A stretch of DNA of 64,000 bases, taken from positions 70,362,659-70,426,658 of the forward strand of contig CM049313.1 of assembly GCA_026874595.1 (NCBI GenBank), read 5' to 3'. Below the pieces are notes generated by a model. The model ran no database searches and was not told the DNA's origin. It was given only the letters and a program-made list of their open reading frames with translations. Source of the stretch: Sipunculus nudus (Eukaryota; Annelida; Sipuncula; Golfingiida; Sipunculidae). The number at the start of each line of letters is the position of its first letter. Within the stretch, counting starts at the first letter, position 1. Both the position numbers and the translations under genes were made by a program. Shown here piece after piece: positions 12,779 through 23,952 of this stretch.

Positions 12779-12883
12779 TATCTCGTACGTACGACATACT
12801 ATCTCGCACGTACGACATACTATCTCGCATGTACGGCATATTATCTCGTACGTACGACATATTATCTCGTACGTACGACATAA
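12779..12883 (+). repeat. 21-bp minisatellite, five units, each with a CGTACGTACG palindrome
   Basis: Five consecutive 21-base units of the type TATCTCGTACGTACGACATA. Because 21 is divisible by 3 it stays open and would encode LSRTYDI repeats, inside a spurious-looking frame at 12745-13080. TCGTACGTACGA is self-complementary in units 1, 4 and 5 and imperfect in units 2 and 3. Confidence 0.95.
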
Positions 12884-12949
12884 TAAATCTTATGGATCTG
12901 ATTCATAGACTAGACAACATGCCAACAGATATATGTATAAGCAGTATGT

Positions 12950-13450
12950 ATATGTTAAATAATGTATGTTTTCACATTAACTATATATACAACATCTCCA
13001 CCTCCTTGCAAACCGCTGGACCACCGTTGAAACCAAGACACACACTCATATATATCTATTTATTTATAGTATATATTTAAATGCCATTCGATTCAAATAC
13101 TTTTTGTGTGTACAGGTTTCTGTAATATTTCACGCAAGCGAAATATACATCAAATCGTTGTTTTACAGTCATATACAGAACTCTCATGTTAAGATTTAAT
13201 AATGTTAGCAGTATATGATGTTATAATAGTGAGCCTGTCATAATGTTAATAAGAAACAAATATTGCCTTTGCCAAACTAAAACAACTGTTTGCAGTAAGA
13301 AGGGTTCGGACAAGAGGTACAGCCCCCTAATAGCCTGATTTTGAGTAACTGAGAATGGATATTTATGGGGCAGGTTTCTAATATTCTAAACTGATCTTTC
13401 TAAGAACTAAATTTATACATAACGCATCGTGTAGTTGATCTTTTAAACTA
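12950..13450 (+). repeat. Family G repeat, copy 1 (inverted partner at 21060-21560)
   Basis: Phrases such as ATATTGCCTTTGC, GGTTCGGACAAGAGG and GAGAATGGATAT occur here and, reverse-complemented and in the same relative order, at 21060-21560. Similarity is clear by eye over about 450 bases, with substitutions and small gaps. No coding capacity. Confidence 0.7.
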
Positions 13451-13810
13451 GTTAATGCATATACAGCCATTGATATGATTGGTGGGTAGCTGAACAGACA
13501 ACAATCCATTTAATTGGGTAGGTACAATTTTTACTTTGAACTCAATTATAAAAAAGATATATTAAAAATTATCACTTATGGACGTGCGATTAATGTGTGA
13601 CAGAAGAATACGAAATTCTAAAATAAGTCTTAACCTCATATGTCAGGCTGAAGTGGTGATAAAACCTACACCTCAGATTTGTCTCCTTTGCGGATTTGTA
13701 TAAGATCTTGCATATGCGGTACATGTACGTGTAACTCGCCCTTCTGTAAACGGTATGAAGTTCAACATATGGGATAAAGCACTTTGTTTCATCAATATAA
13801 TTTATACTGA
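13451..13810. other. Unassigned intergenic sequence
   Basis: No gene or repeat terminus recognised. Confidence 0.5.
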
Positions 13811-14765
13811 GTTGGGTTTTTTTCTAGACCACGGTTTACCTGCTTCCGTAATTCTGATTTGACTCTCCAAATTCGGCAGACGTATCGGTGGTGTGCTCTT
13901 CGAGAACAAGTTTGTTTTATTTTAAGGAATTATGCCCTATTAAGCTGAATAATTAATAATTTTAATATTTCCCCATTAGGTGCCCTTATTTCTTTTGTGC
14001 TGCAAGGTCCTCCACGCCTGTGACGCTTTTTCAGGAGGCGCCTCGGGGATTTTCACTGGCCTTTTAAGACCGTGGCCAGAGCGCATGTCCTACCCAACAG
14101 GCATTTCCGTGCAATACTCGGTCACGCGGGTCCACTATAATCCCCATTGATCCCCCATATCCATTGTAATGCCTCTAAAGGAATTTTCTCTCTCAAAAGG
14201 AACTAAAGGTTTTTAATCCATAGACCACATGATTCCGCTTTCAATGCGAGGGCTTTTCAGTTTGGTTAACACTGGACACTGTGACCACCATTTGACAATT
14301 TTTTTATGGGTTACAGGTATGTTGATTTTTATACATTCAAAAATATCTTTCCGTGATAACCATGGTATCAAAAGTTGGGCCAAGTCATGTGTTTTATGAA
14401 GTTTTTTTTTTCAAAAAGAAGCCTAACAATTTAATTATCATTCGGTTTGGTTGTGGGTTGGGTCTGGGGTGGGGGGTAAACATAATTTTTTTTAAGATCC
14501 GTTGTCTGTAGGGACGGTGAAACATGAAAAAATATCACCAGTACATCTTTGAATTGATAACAAACTAGAATCTGTAGTCAGGGCGTACAGACCTCCACCA
14601 GAATCTCCTTTAATATCAGTCATATGTTCACATGTATATGCGTTTCATGTGTGAACACTGTCATGCTTCAGTAACACGAGTCCACCTTGTGAGTGGCAGA
14701 ACAAATAAATACGAATGGGTGGCTTCCACACGGGGACAAAGGAATGTTCCTTTGTCATAACAGTT
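13811..14765 (+). repeat. Family F repeat, copy 1
   Basis: Begins GAGTTGGGTTTTTTTCTAGACC. It shares with 15309-16285 a long series of phrases, including CGCTTTTTCAGG, GGTCACGCGGGTCCACTATAAT, AATGCGAGGGCTTTTCAGTTTGG and CGAATGGG.GGCTTC, in the same order and orientation about 1.5 kb apart. No coding capacity. Confidence 0.8.
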
Positions 14766-15308
14766 TATAAGAAAATATATATTGTTGTGATTCTTATTAC
14801 CTCCAAAATGAAATGGACTATTGATATGCTTCACTCTTTACACAGCGCTTTAACTAAAGGCCTACTTCCTATATGGTAAGCGCTGTTTGTTATGACCTCG
14901 TACCCTGAATTGCTACACCAGAGGGGAGGACTGTATTTTTGTCCAATCAGATAAAACCTTGTGCTGGAAGACACGGCCAAGCGAGGAATACACAGAGCCA
15001 ATAGTGTTCATTTCGTTTTGAGTGACAGCTCATCGCCCCGGTAACTGTATGAACAGGGAAAAATAAATTTTTTGTGTGATTTCTGGAATAGAATAATTTT
15101 TCTTTCTAGGTTGTTTTTGGGGAGGGTGTTCCTGGAGAATTCTAGCAGAAGTAATCTTTATATCATATAAGTGAAACACATGACAAAAGTTCCTGCCAAA
15201 ACCTTAGGATTAAAATTTGCGTCGTTTAGTGACTGTCAGCTCATTACAAAATAATGCATCAGACAAAGCCGGGGATTTTAACGGGAGCAGCTAGTGTAAT
15301 TAAAATAC
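14766..15308. other. Spacer between the two family F copies
   Basis: No gene recognised. Its end (AGCTAGTGTAATTAAAATACGG) joins the second copy. Confidence 0.5.
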
Positions 15309-16285
15309 GGAGTTGGTTTTTTTTCTAGACCATCGTTTTTCTACTTCCGCTATGATTTGGACTTTCAAATTCGGCACACGAATCGTCGGTGGGCTCTTTT
15401 GGGACAAGTTGCGTTTTTTTTTTTTTTTTTTTTTGCTGGATTATTTCCTTTTAAGCTGGATAATTAATATTTTTAATATTTCTCATAAGGTGTCCCTATT
15501 TTTGTGTTTCAAGGTCCCCACGCATGTCACGCTTTTTCAGGGGGAGCCTTTGGGATTTTCTCAGATTTCGAGCTCACTGGTCTATTAAGACCATGATCAG
15601 AGAGAATGTCCTGTCCAAAGAGCGTTTTTATGCAAAACGCGGTCACGCGGGTCCACTATAATCCCTATTGATCCCCATATCCATTATAACGCCTCCAAAG
15701 GAAGTTTACTCTCTCGAAAGTAAAGAATTTTTAATCCTAAGACCTCACGACTCCGCTATCAATGCGAGGGCTTTTCAGTTTGGTCACCACTGGGGACTTC
15801 GACCAGTCACGTCCTCACCGTTTGACACACTTTTAATGGGTTGAATGTATGTTGATTTCTATATATTCACATGTATATTTCCATGATATCGATTGTTTTA
15901 ACACTTTGGGCAATTCATGTTTTTTTCGTTTTTTTTTAAAGTTTGTTCAAGAAGCCCTACGACTTAAATACCCTGGGGGGGGGGGGGGGTCACACATTTT
16001 TTTAAGATCCGCTGCTCGTAGAGAAGAACCCATGAAACATGAAAACATATTACCAGTACAACATAAAAATGATAGGGATTCTACTAGATTATGAAGTCGG
16101 AGCCTACAAACTTCCGCCAGAATCTGCTTCTATATCATTCATGTGTTCACGTTTATACTTTCCATGTATGAACACTGTCATGCTTCACTTACACGGGTTT
16201 ACCTTGCGAGTGGAGGAACAAATACATACGAATGGGCGGCTTCAACACGGAATATACAAAGGAATGGTCCTTTATCATAATGGTA
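15309..16285 (+). repeat. Family F repeat, copy 2
   Basis: Direct, diverged copy of 13811-14765, with expanded T (about 15414-15434) and G (about 15965-15979) homopolymers. Open frames here do not match any family I recognise. Confidence 0.8.
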
Positions 16286-16562
16286 TATAATTTGTTTATG
16301 TGATGATTATGATCACCTTTAAATTTTACTTGGCTATTGATTACTCTAACCCTGTACAAATATTCCAGAAACCGTACATAATTTTTGCGTTGATTTGCTT
16401 AGAAGCAATGCAACGAACTAAGACATTTCTTTTTCACAGACTTGCACCGAAAGATATTAACCTGCCTTTCATCATGGAGAGTTTCAGTTTTCCATTAAAC
16501 CTGCTTATTCTATGACATTTTACAAAGCTCAGGACAAACTCATATATAATACCTTTGAAATA

Positions 16563-16779
16563 CAGTCGATCCTCTATAGTGTGGGCACCCTTGGGACTGG
16601 GCCAAACTGCCTACTTTATAGAGGTGCCCACTATATCGAGGTTATAGCTTCCACATTAACTGCTGCCACCTACTTTGAAATATTGCTAAGTGTACCGGTA
16701 CTTCATTAACTTGATGGATGGAAATTCTTCCTGTTTTATTTCTTAACATAAAGGTTTAAAAGTAAAAAAAATTTAAATC

Positions 16780-16827
<48 letters not shown>

Positions 16828-17718
16828 GTGTGTGTATGTGAATCTGAGTGTATTAAAACATACTAGTATATCGATAGACATAATCTACAAACATTGATCC
16901 TGTTATTCAACTCTTTCAAACATACCATAATCTTCTGTAAGACAAGCAATCCTCAGAATCTGTGAACAGGTACACGTTATATTTTAGTCTCAGGTTGACA
17001 TTTTATAAGTGGACAGTAACAGTGAATATGACACAAAATGTATGCGAATGACCTGTGTTTGGTGTTGATCATCAAGTGCAACTGCAAATTAAACATTGCA
17101 ATGAGACAGGGGCACCTAACCCTATTACCTTATGTCAGAGTAACTAGTAATTGGGTGAATGAGCAGGTTATCCACTCATGGTATTAACTATACAGCAGTT
17201 TCTTTGCTTCACTAACATAAAAAGGTCTATAGATGGCGACTGTAAGATCAAGGTATGATTATCAGTCCAGTATGAATGGCTACTGAGTGTTGCATGTACT
17301 GCTGGCTTTTACATCAGAGGAACAGCCAGTCTGGGCTGAGGTCTGACCATACAGATCAGGCAAATCAAAGTGGTCTAATTATGCATGTATCTAAAGCCTA
17401 GCCTTGAGTCAAGAAAGCTTTTATTTTGATGATGCAATAAGAAAGTAAAAGACCTCTGACCTTTGTACATCTGTTTGATCATTGTAACTAATATTTAAAA
17501 TACAAATATTTAATAATATATTAATAAAATATTTAAAACTTTACAATAAATAAAGCTCCTAAAGTTAAAATAGGAAGACACATGCCTACATTAGCACGGA
17601 AAAAGTGCCCACATTAGCTAAACATAATAAAGAGAAGAAAAAAACGGGACTGGCCAAAAGTGCCCACTTTATAGAGGTGCCCACTTTATGGAGGGGCCCA
17701 CTAAGAGAAGTTCGACTG
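16563..17718. mobile_element. Non-autonomous Tc1/mariner-like (pogo-type) element
   Basis: The left end CAGTCGATCCTCTATAGTG and the right end (reverse complement CAGTCGAACTTCTCTTAGTG) are imperfect inverted repeats bordered by TA on both sides (16561-16562, 17719-17720). Subterminal copies of GTGCCCACTTTATAGAGG-like sequence occur at both ends (16617-16635, 17658-17698). About 1.16 kb without an intact transposase. The interior includes a (TA)n run at 16783-16822. Confidence 0.7.
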
Positions 17719-17719
17719 T

Positions 17720-18139
17720 ATATTTTTTTTTTTTTGACAGGTGTTCGTTTTCGGGTGTAAGAGCCTTCAACGCCGTAAATGTGTCTGTTAACATGCCTCA
17801 ACTGACAACTGAAAACATCGTTTTTCTTGATTGACTCATAGCTTAAATATTTTACAAAATATCTTTCATAAACTTTCACTTTGCTATATTCATATAATTT
17901 CTTCAAATTATTTTAACAGTTGGTGACTTATATATATAATCTTTATATCTATTTAATCCTCATCATTTCAGCAGTGATGATGTCATACCGATGTTGTTTA
18001 ATTATCTCACAATTCGTACATCCTATATATAGCTGACGTCTTTTTCCAAAACATATTTCTTTATGAAATTTCTTGAATAGCACAATTTGTCATTCTTTGC
18101 TAATATTATTAGCGGAGTGGTAAGTAAACTAAATAAAAG
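17720..18139. other. Unassigned intergenic sequence
   Basis: T-rich start, no gene recognised; a 106-codon minus-strand open frame (17586-17906) overlaps the transposon end and looks accidental. Confidence 0.5.
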
Positions 18140-18490
18140 CAAATGGCCATGACGCTCAGCTGAATTTGACTGGGTGCTCATGTCTCATGTTAAATATCGT
18201 ATGTTAGAATAGCCTATGGCTAATGTTAACATTTGTAAAATGGACGGAAAATATGTTTTTTTTTTTTTTATTCTGTACTTTGACATGTTTTATAATTATT
18301 AAGTGACCAATAATTAAGAATTAAGTGAATTAAGTAATTAATTTCAGGACTCAGGTTAACATTCAAAGTTCCCCCCCCCCCCCCCCCCGGATTTTACAAT
18401 TGAAGGTTCTAAGGAAAACGGGGGGAAACCCAATGTGTTACCTGTCTGGGTGCTCAAAATCACGTTTCTGGTCCGTAGCTCGCAGAATAC

Positions 18491-18505
18491 AGGTCACCAT
18501 GACCT
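18491..18505. promoter_or_regulatory. Perfect AGGTCA-IR3 palindrome (consensus estrogen-response-element sequence)
   Basis: AGGTCACCATGACCT is an exact inverted repeat of AGGTCA with a 3-base spacer, the established consensus for steroid receptors of the ER class. It lies in a family A tandem unit. Binding or activity is not shown. Confidence 0.5.
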
Positions 18506-19049
18506 TATTTCAGGTTTCCAAGGAAATTTTCCAAGTACCTCTCCTGAATGTTATGTTTAGAGAGTCCAGGCCTAATGGATACAATGTGTGCCCTGTCTGA
18601 CTGCTTAAAAATCATGCTTCTAGCCAGTAGTTTGCAGAATATAGGTTACTATGACCCAAGGGGGGTCCTTGGTATGTCATGTCAAGGTGATTTGCCCGGG
18701 ACCTAGACCTAATACATATAGTTTGTACCCATCTGACATTCAAGGTGCTCAAATCATGCTTTTGGTCTGTAACTTGCAGGTTTCGAATGGGATTTGCCAA
18801 GATCTCCCTGGATGTGGTGTTAGAATATTTTAGGGTTTAAGAATACATTTTGTGCCCTATCTGATTGTATTTAACATGTATTATAAGAAACTTTAAGAGA
18901 TCTAATTACAGGATTCAAAGGAGACTTGCCAAGGTCCTGCCTGGTTTTTCAGAAGAAGGTTCCAAGGAAAATAGATACAATTTGTACCCTGTGTGTCTTT
19001 GTGCTCAGATTCATAGTTTTGGCTCATAGCTCACATAGCTAAGCATTTT

Positions 19050-19064
19050 GGGTCACCATGACCT
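19050..19064. promoter_or_regulatory. Second AGGTCA-IR3 palindrome
   Basis: GGGTCACCATGACCT keeps the GGTCANNNTGACC core. Decayed versions at the same place in other units: 18643-18657, 19340-19354 and 19464-19478. Confidence 0.45.
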
Positions 19065-19904
19065 AATTTCAGGTTTCAATAGAGATTTGCCTGGACACTC
19101 CCTGGATGTTGCGGCGGAAGATGCTATGTCTAATAGATCAATTTGTGCCAATCTGACATCCACGGTGCTTTGATGACGTCTTTTTTTAATAGCTCACAGA
19201 TCCATGTTTCTACATGCTTTGCTCAGGACTTCCCTAAATATTACATTGGAAGATCTAAGGCCTAAAGGATTCAATTTGTGACCTGTGTGACTGTCTGGAT
19301 TCTCAAAATCATGTCATCGGTCGGTAGGCTACAGAATACAGGTTACCATGACCTAATTCAGGTTTCCAAAGGTATTTGCCTAGGCAGCCCAGATTTTGCG
19401 TAAGAAGATGCTAGGCCTAACAGATACATTCAATAACTTTTTTTCCTATAGGTCACAGAATATAGGTCACAATGAACTAATTTCATGTTTCCAAGGACAT
19501 TTGCCCAGGACCTCCCTGAATTTAAGAGGATTCTAGGCCAAATGGATACAATTTGTGTCCTGTGTGACTCTCTGGGTTCTTTAAACCATATTATCGGTCC
19601 GTAGGCTTCCAAGGAGAATTGCCCAGAACCTCTCTAGAGTTTCTAGGTCTAACGGTTACAATTTGTGCCGGAGAATCGGACGGATGACGGGCAAAGGGCT
19701 ATCGCTCTAGCTCAGATGACTAAAAGTCAGCTGAGCTAAAAATAACTCTCGAAAGTTTAGGATTAAAATATGAGACATTCAGTCCCTACCAGCTCAATAC
19801 AATTTTTTTATCCTAGAGAACCGTGGATTTCTACGGGTGCAGCTAGTAATATATGAATCATGAACCTCTCCTCATGGGCGTCTCTGTATTGCCGAACCTC
19901 CATT

Positions 19905-20336
19905 AGTTTCTGTTTAGTGTTTACATAAGAAGGCCGGGTGGCCAGAGGGAATATCTTGGTCGAGTACATAGGACAATTATAAAAAAAGAGAAGAGACATG
20001 AAAGAAGAATCACCAAGAGAAGCTTAAAAACACTTGATTTGGGAAGTTATGCTGTACCACCACCAGGTGGCGTGAGTCTTGTTTCTATTTCCATTTCAAA
20101 TTTGTCATTTAAACATAGGAATCCCCAACAAGTAATAATAACTAATTGTGTCCATTGCTCATGTCGGGATATTTTATCTGGTCAAACAAAACCTCTGATA
20201 GACATTACATGTATTACTAATGACATTAATAGTATCCACCGGCTGAGTCATTCTATCACAGCGCTGGTATTATATTCTGAGGCTTTCAGTCTTTTCACAC
20301 ACACACGCACACACACACCCTCACACACACACACAA

Positions 20337-20423
<87 letters not shown>

Positions 20424-20830
20424 ACCAGAGAGAGAGAGAGCCAAATGTATAGTAGAGAATTTGAATGAAAAAAGGACCTATTTACATTTCACTTACCAGA
20501 ACCTGGTATATTTAGTATACATGAAATACAGTGTAGTCACCTAATTCTTTTACGGTATCTTTCAATATTTCGTTCTTAAACCGTGTGCTTCCTTCTTATA
20601 CAAGTGGAAAAAAAGATGCTCTGGACGCCATCAATGACGAAAAAAACAGCGCTCACGCCACCTGGTGGCAGTAAAAATCAAATTCACTAATCAAGGTTTT
20701 TCAGGCTTTTCTGGGTGTTTCTTCTTTCATGTTTCTTCTCTTTATTATAGATGTCGCATGAACTAGACTAAGATCTTGCTTCTGGTCACGCGGTCTTGTT
20801 ATAATAAACAAAGATGCATTGTGTTTACTC
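19905..20830. repeat. Foldback with arms of about 170 bp
   Basis: 19905-20075 is matched, reverse-complemented, by 20640-20830. Shared phrases are GACATGAAAGAAGAA (minor differences), CACCAGGTGGCGTGAG and AAG.CCG.GTG.CCAGA. The loop holds the compound microsatellite. Probably a foldback or MITE; termini and target duplication were not resolved. Confidence 0.65.
20298..20440. repeat. Compound microsatellite (CA)n-(TA)n-(GA)n
   Basis: Three adjoining dinucleotide runs. The 137-codon open frame across them (20039-20452) is low-complexity and not a gene. Confidence 0.95.
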
Positions 20831-21059
20831 ACACACAGAACCAAAATAAAGTATAAAACTCGTAAACAGGAGATTTGCTGAACAACTTTAGTATTCAACC
20901 AAAATGAGTTAATAACGTGATACGATAATACATATTTTTACAAAAGAATATGAACCTTGAGTGTCAATACGAGGTGTCTGTTATACAGAGATGCACGTAA
21001 GATGAGGTTCCTGATTCATATATTATGAAAGAAGTGCTTGATCCCATCAGTTTCACTTT

Positions 21060-21560
21060 ATGCCATTTACAGTAGAGAGAGTGACAATGTGCGTTATGTC
21101 ATAAATCTAGTTCTTATACAGATCAAATTTGGATTATAAGAAATCAACCCCACATATATCCATTCTCAATTACTTACAATCAGGCTATTTGTTAGCTGTT
21201 CCTCTTGTCCGAACCTTGCCTTCTCCTAAAGGTAGTTTCTATTTAGCAAAGGCAATATTTTTTTTCTTATTAAAATTATAACAGTCTCACCATTATAACA
21301 TCATACACTGCCAACAGAATTTGATAACCTATTTAAAAATGAAAGTTCTGTACATGACTGGCAACGATTTGATAAATTTCACTTTCTTGAAATATTTAAG
21401 AAACCTAGACACAAAAAAAAAATGAAAATCGAATAGCATTTAAATCTATAGTATATATATATAAATAAATAAATGAAAATAAATAAAAATATGTTTTTTT
21501 TTCTTTCAATGGTGTTCCGACTGTTTGCAAGGCGATGGAGATGTTAAAGATAGACTACAC
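21060..21560 (-). repeat. Family G repeat, copy 2 (inverted)
   Basis: Reverse-complement relative of 12950-13450 (see that entry). About 8 kb separates the two copies. Confidence 0.7.
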
Positions 21561-21624
21561 ATTATTTAACATTTACACACACACACACACACACCCTCAC
21601 ACACATATATATGTGTGGTCTGGT

Positions 21625-22457
21625 CTGTGTTCCTTCAACGTTCCAAAGAATTATGCAAACTACCATGGGAGATTTACATTTAAAGGTCTGTTTATTATGT
21701 TAAGATGATATTATTGTCTTTTTCCAAAACTTTTGACGAACACTAAGAAAAGCTTGGAAAAGTGTTTCGACGGCTAGAAAGGCGGATTAAAAATCAATCC
21801 TTCAAAGTGTCAATTCCTCCAGCAAAAGGTAAAATACTTGGGACGTGTTGTCCAGAGATGGAATCCATACTGACCCCGACAAAATTTCTGTCTTAAAAGA
21901 ATGGCCCGTCTCTACATCTGTTAAAGAGGTCAGAAAATTCCTGGGATTCGCGAGATTCTATCGGAAGTTTATACATGGCCTTAGTGCAATTTTTAAACCC
22001 CACCATGATCCTTTAAAGGGGATAAATAAGTATAATCTACTCCCAAGAAATCCTCTCCTTCTATGTGGAATGAGCAACATCAAAAGGCTTTTGATGAACT
22101 AAATGAAAAACTGACCTCTGCACCTCTCTCGGCCTTTGCAGATTTCAGTTTACCCTTTACTCTGCATATAGATGCTTCACGGGACGGCAATGCTGCCATT
22201 CTTTATCAAAATCAAAATGGCAGAGAACAGCCAATAGCGTATGCTAGTCGGAGTTTATCTACCTCCGAGGCCAGATATACTACCGACAAACTAGAATTCC
22301 TCGTTCTTAAGTGGGCGATAACAGGTAAGTTCAAAGACAAAGATGGCAGTCAGAATTGGCCGATTTCAATTTCTCTGTTCAGTACAGGTCGGGAAAACAT
22401 AATGTCGACGCTGACGCCCTCACGCGATTACCCAGTAAATCTAACTTTGACGAGTTT
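21625..22457 (+). pseudogene. Gypsy-3 pol remnant: RT palm end, thumb/connection and RNase H
   Basis: The coding trace starts abruptly after a CA/TA microsatellite (21570-21612), inside the RT. FQRIMQTTMGDLHLK-like residues (about 21635-21680) are followed by the DDIIVF catalytic motif (about 21702). Later come YRKFIHGL (about 21957), WNEQHQKAFDEL (22065) and the RNase H start HIDASRDG (about 22165). In 22320-22350 part of RNase H is deleted; the trace resumes with ADFNFSVQYRSGKHNVDADAL. Stops and frameshifts (for example TAA after FDEH at about 21740, and frame changes at about 22040 and 22350) make it non-functional. 5' LTR, gag, protease and N-terminal RT are missing. Confidence 0.85.
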
Positions 22458-22465
22458 ACAGACAC

Positions 22466-23952
22466 AAGGGCCCTGCGCGGGCCGAAAAAAAACGACCCCG
22501 AACCCGCCCCGCATTTTGCCCTGTCAGCCCGCAGCCCGCCTCGCAATCAAAGAAAAAAAAATCAGCCCGCCCCGCCCCGCAGTTACCATGATACTTTCAG
22601 CCCGCACCCGCCTGCAAATTTTTTTTCAGCCAGCACCCGCCCCGCCCGGCATTTTTTTCAAGTTTCTGGCCCGTAATCTTGCCCACAAAATAAATTTAGA
22701 AAGATCCAAAGGTTTACATATCAAGATTATTTTACAGTAAATATATAAGCCACGCTTATTATTAATATATATGAAATGTTTGATGATTGGAATGAAAAAT
22801 TAATTTTAATACATTTTTGCAATCATTCAAACCATAATCCATGAAATATTTTTAAAGATATGTTTGATTGGTTTAATGGATTTAATATATACATAATAAT
22901 TTAACACACCTTAAATATGTTTTCATATTTTACAACGGAAAGTCTGTTTCTTCTGAAATTTATAAAAAAAAAGTAAAGAAAAAAAGTAGATTTCTTCAAA
23001 GTATGTGTACCCAAAGTTATCCTATTGAATAGCATTGGCTAATCACAAGCCATCAAACTACTGAGATGTGTTGCTGGTTAAAATCTTTTCGGTAATAATC
23101 TGCTAATTAGCTAAAACTGATACTAATCAGGTCAAGCGAGTAAAGGAGTAATCTGACCGGTATGGCTTTAGGTTCAGAATATTCACTGAGATAGACATGA
23201 CCAGAGTGGTGTATCTCATATATAGCAGTCATCATCACATTATGCAGTGTCCAAAAAGAAGATTGACCAGAAAATGGTTTATGTCAGTTACAATTAGACA
23301 GCACATGGAGTTACAATTAGATAAGGAGTCCACCTTTGGCTTTATGGAGTTCGAGGTCAATTGAGTCGCCTACAGAGCCAGCTGTAGCCACACACAAAGG
23401 TTATCAAGCCTTTGCCTCACCCACAGCCATATTATGTAATATGTGAGACCTGACACAAGTACGGGGTTATAGATTAAAGTTTATGCAAAGTTATGACCAG
23501 CTTCCATTGCAAGGACAATTGTTTAAAATCAAGATTTCAGATTAATGATGCACCATCTATTTTGTATAACAAACTGACATAATACCTAGAATGGACACAT
23601 TTACATAGTGTTGTTATAACTGTCAGTCAGGGAAAGGGGTTAACAGGATAAAATTAAAATTTATTCAAATCTATCTTTTCATATCACTATTTTTACAAAA
23701 CCAGAAAATATTTTATATAAAAAATTTCAGTGTCTTCAAATGATAGTAATTTTATATTCATGTTCTACTGACCTGCCAGATCAGCAACCCGCAGCCATGC
23801 CCCGCCCTGCACATACTTTATTTCGGCCCGCCCCGCCCCGCAAATTCTTAGATGTAGCCCGCCCCGCCCTGCACAAAGAATCTTATGCGGGGGCCCGCGG
23901 TCTGCGGGCACCCGCGGGCTGCGGGGCAAAACCCGCCCCGCGCAGGGCCCTA
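22466..23952. mobile_element. hAT-like MITE inserted in Gypsy-3
   Basis: Inverted ends are AAGGGCCCTGCGCGGG at the left and its counterpart TAGGGCCCTGCGCGGG (reverse complement of the right end). The 8-bp target duplication ACAGACAC is at 22458-22465 and 23953-23960. Both subterminal regions are packed with CCCGCCCCGC-type repeats, while the centre is AT-rich. No transposase. 8-bp duplications with TAGGG/CAGGG-type ends are characteristic of hAT elements. The interrupted pol reading resumes after the right duplication. Confidence 0.9.

Larger units (their letters stand above)
18140..19743 (-). mobile_element. Family A repeat, minus orientation (copy A3), with internal tandem units
   Basis: The 3' subterminal repeat, here GCTCAGCTGA, is at 18154-18163. 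The 5' end in reverse is TCAGCTGAGC (19727-19736) followed by TAAAAAT. The body (about 18340-19680) is a diverged tandem array of about 130-170 bp units. They contain phrases like CAGGTTTCCAAGGA, TTTGCC.AGGACCTCCCT, AGGCCTAA.GGATACAATTTGTG and CTGTCTG. Most units hold an AGGTCACCATGACCT-like palindrome. No coding capacity. Confidence 0.7.

Noticed and set aside
12745-13080. 111-codon frame with LSRTYDI repeats as a secreted repeat protein
   Set aside because: Built on a minisatellite and a dispersed repeat; no signal peptide.
20039-20452. 137-codon frame
   Set aside because: Its C-terminal half is the CA/TA/GA compound microsatellite.
22063-22740. 225-codon frame as a single protein
   Set aside because: It fuses an RNase H remnant to the GC-rich end of the hAT-like MITE; the second half is translated transposon end.
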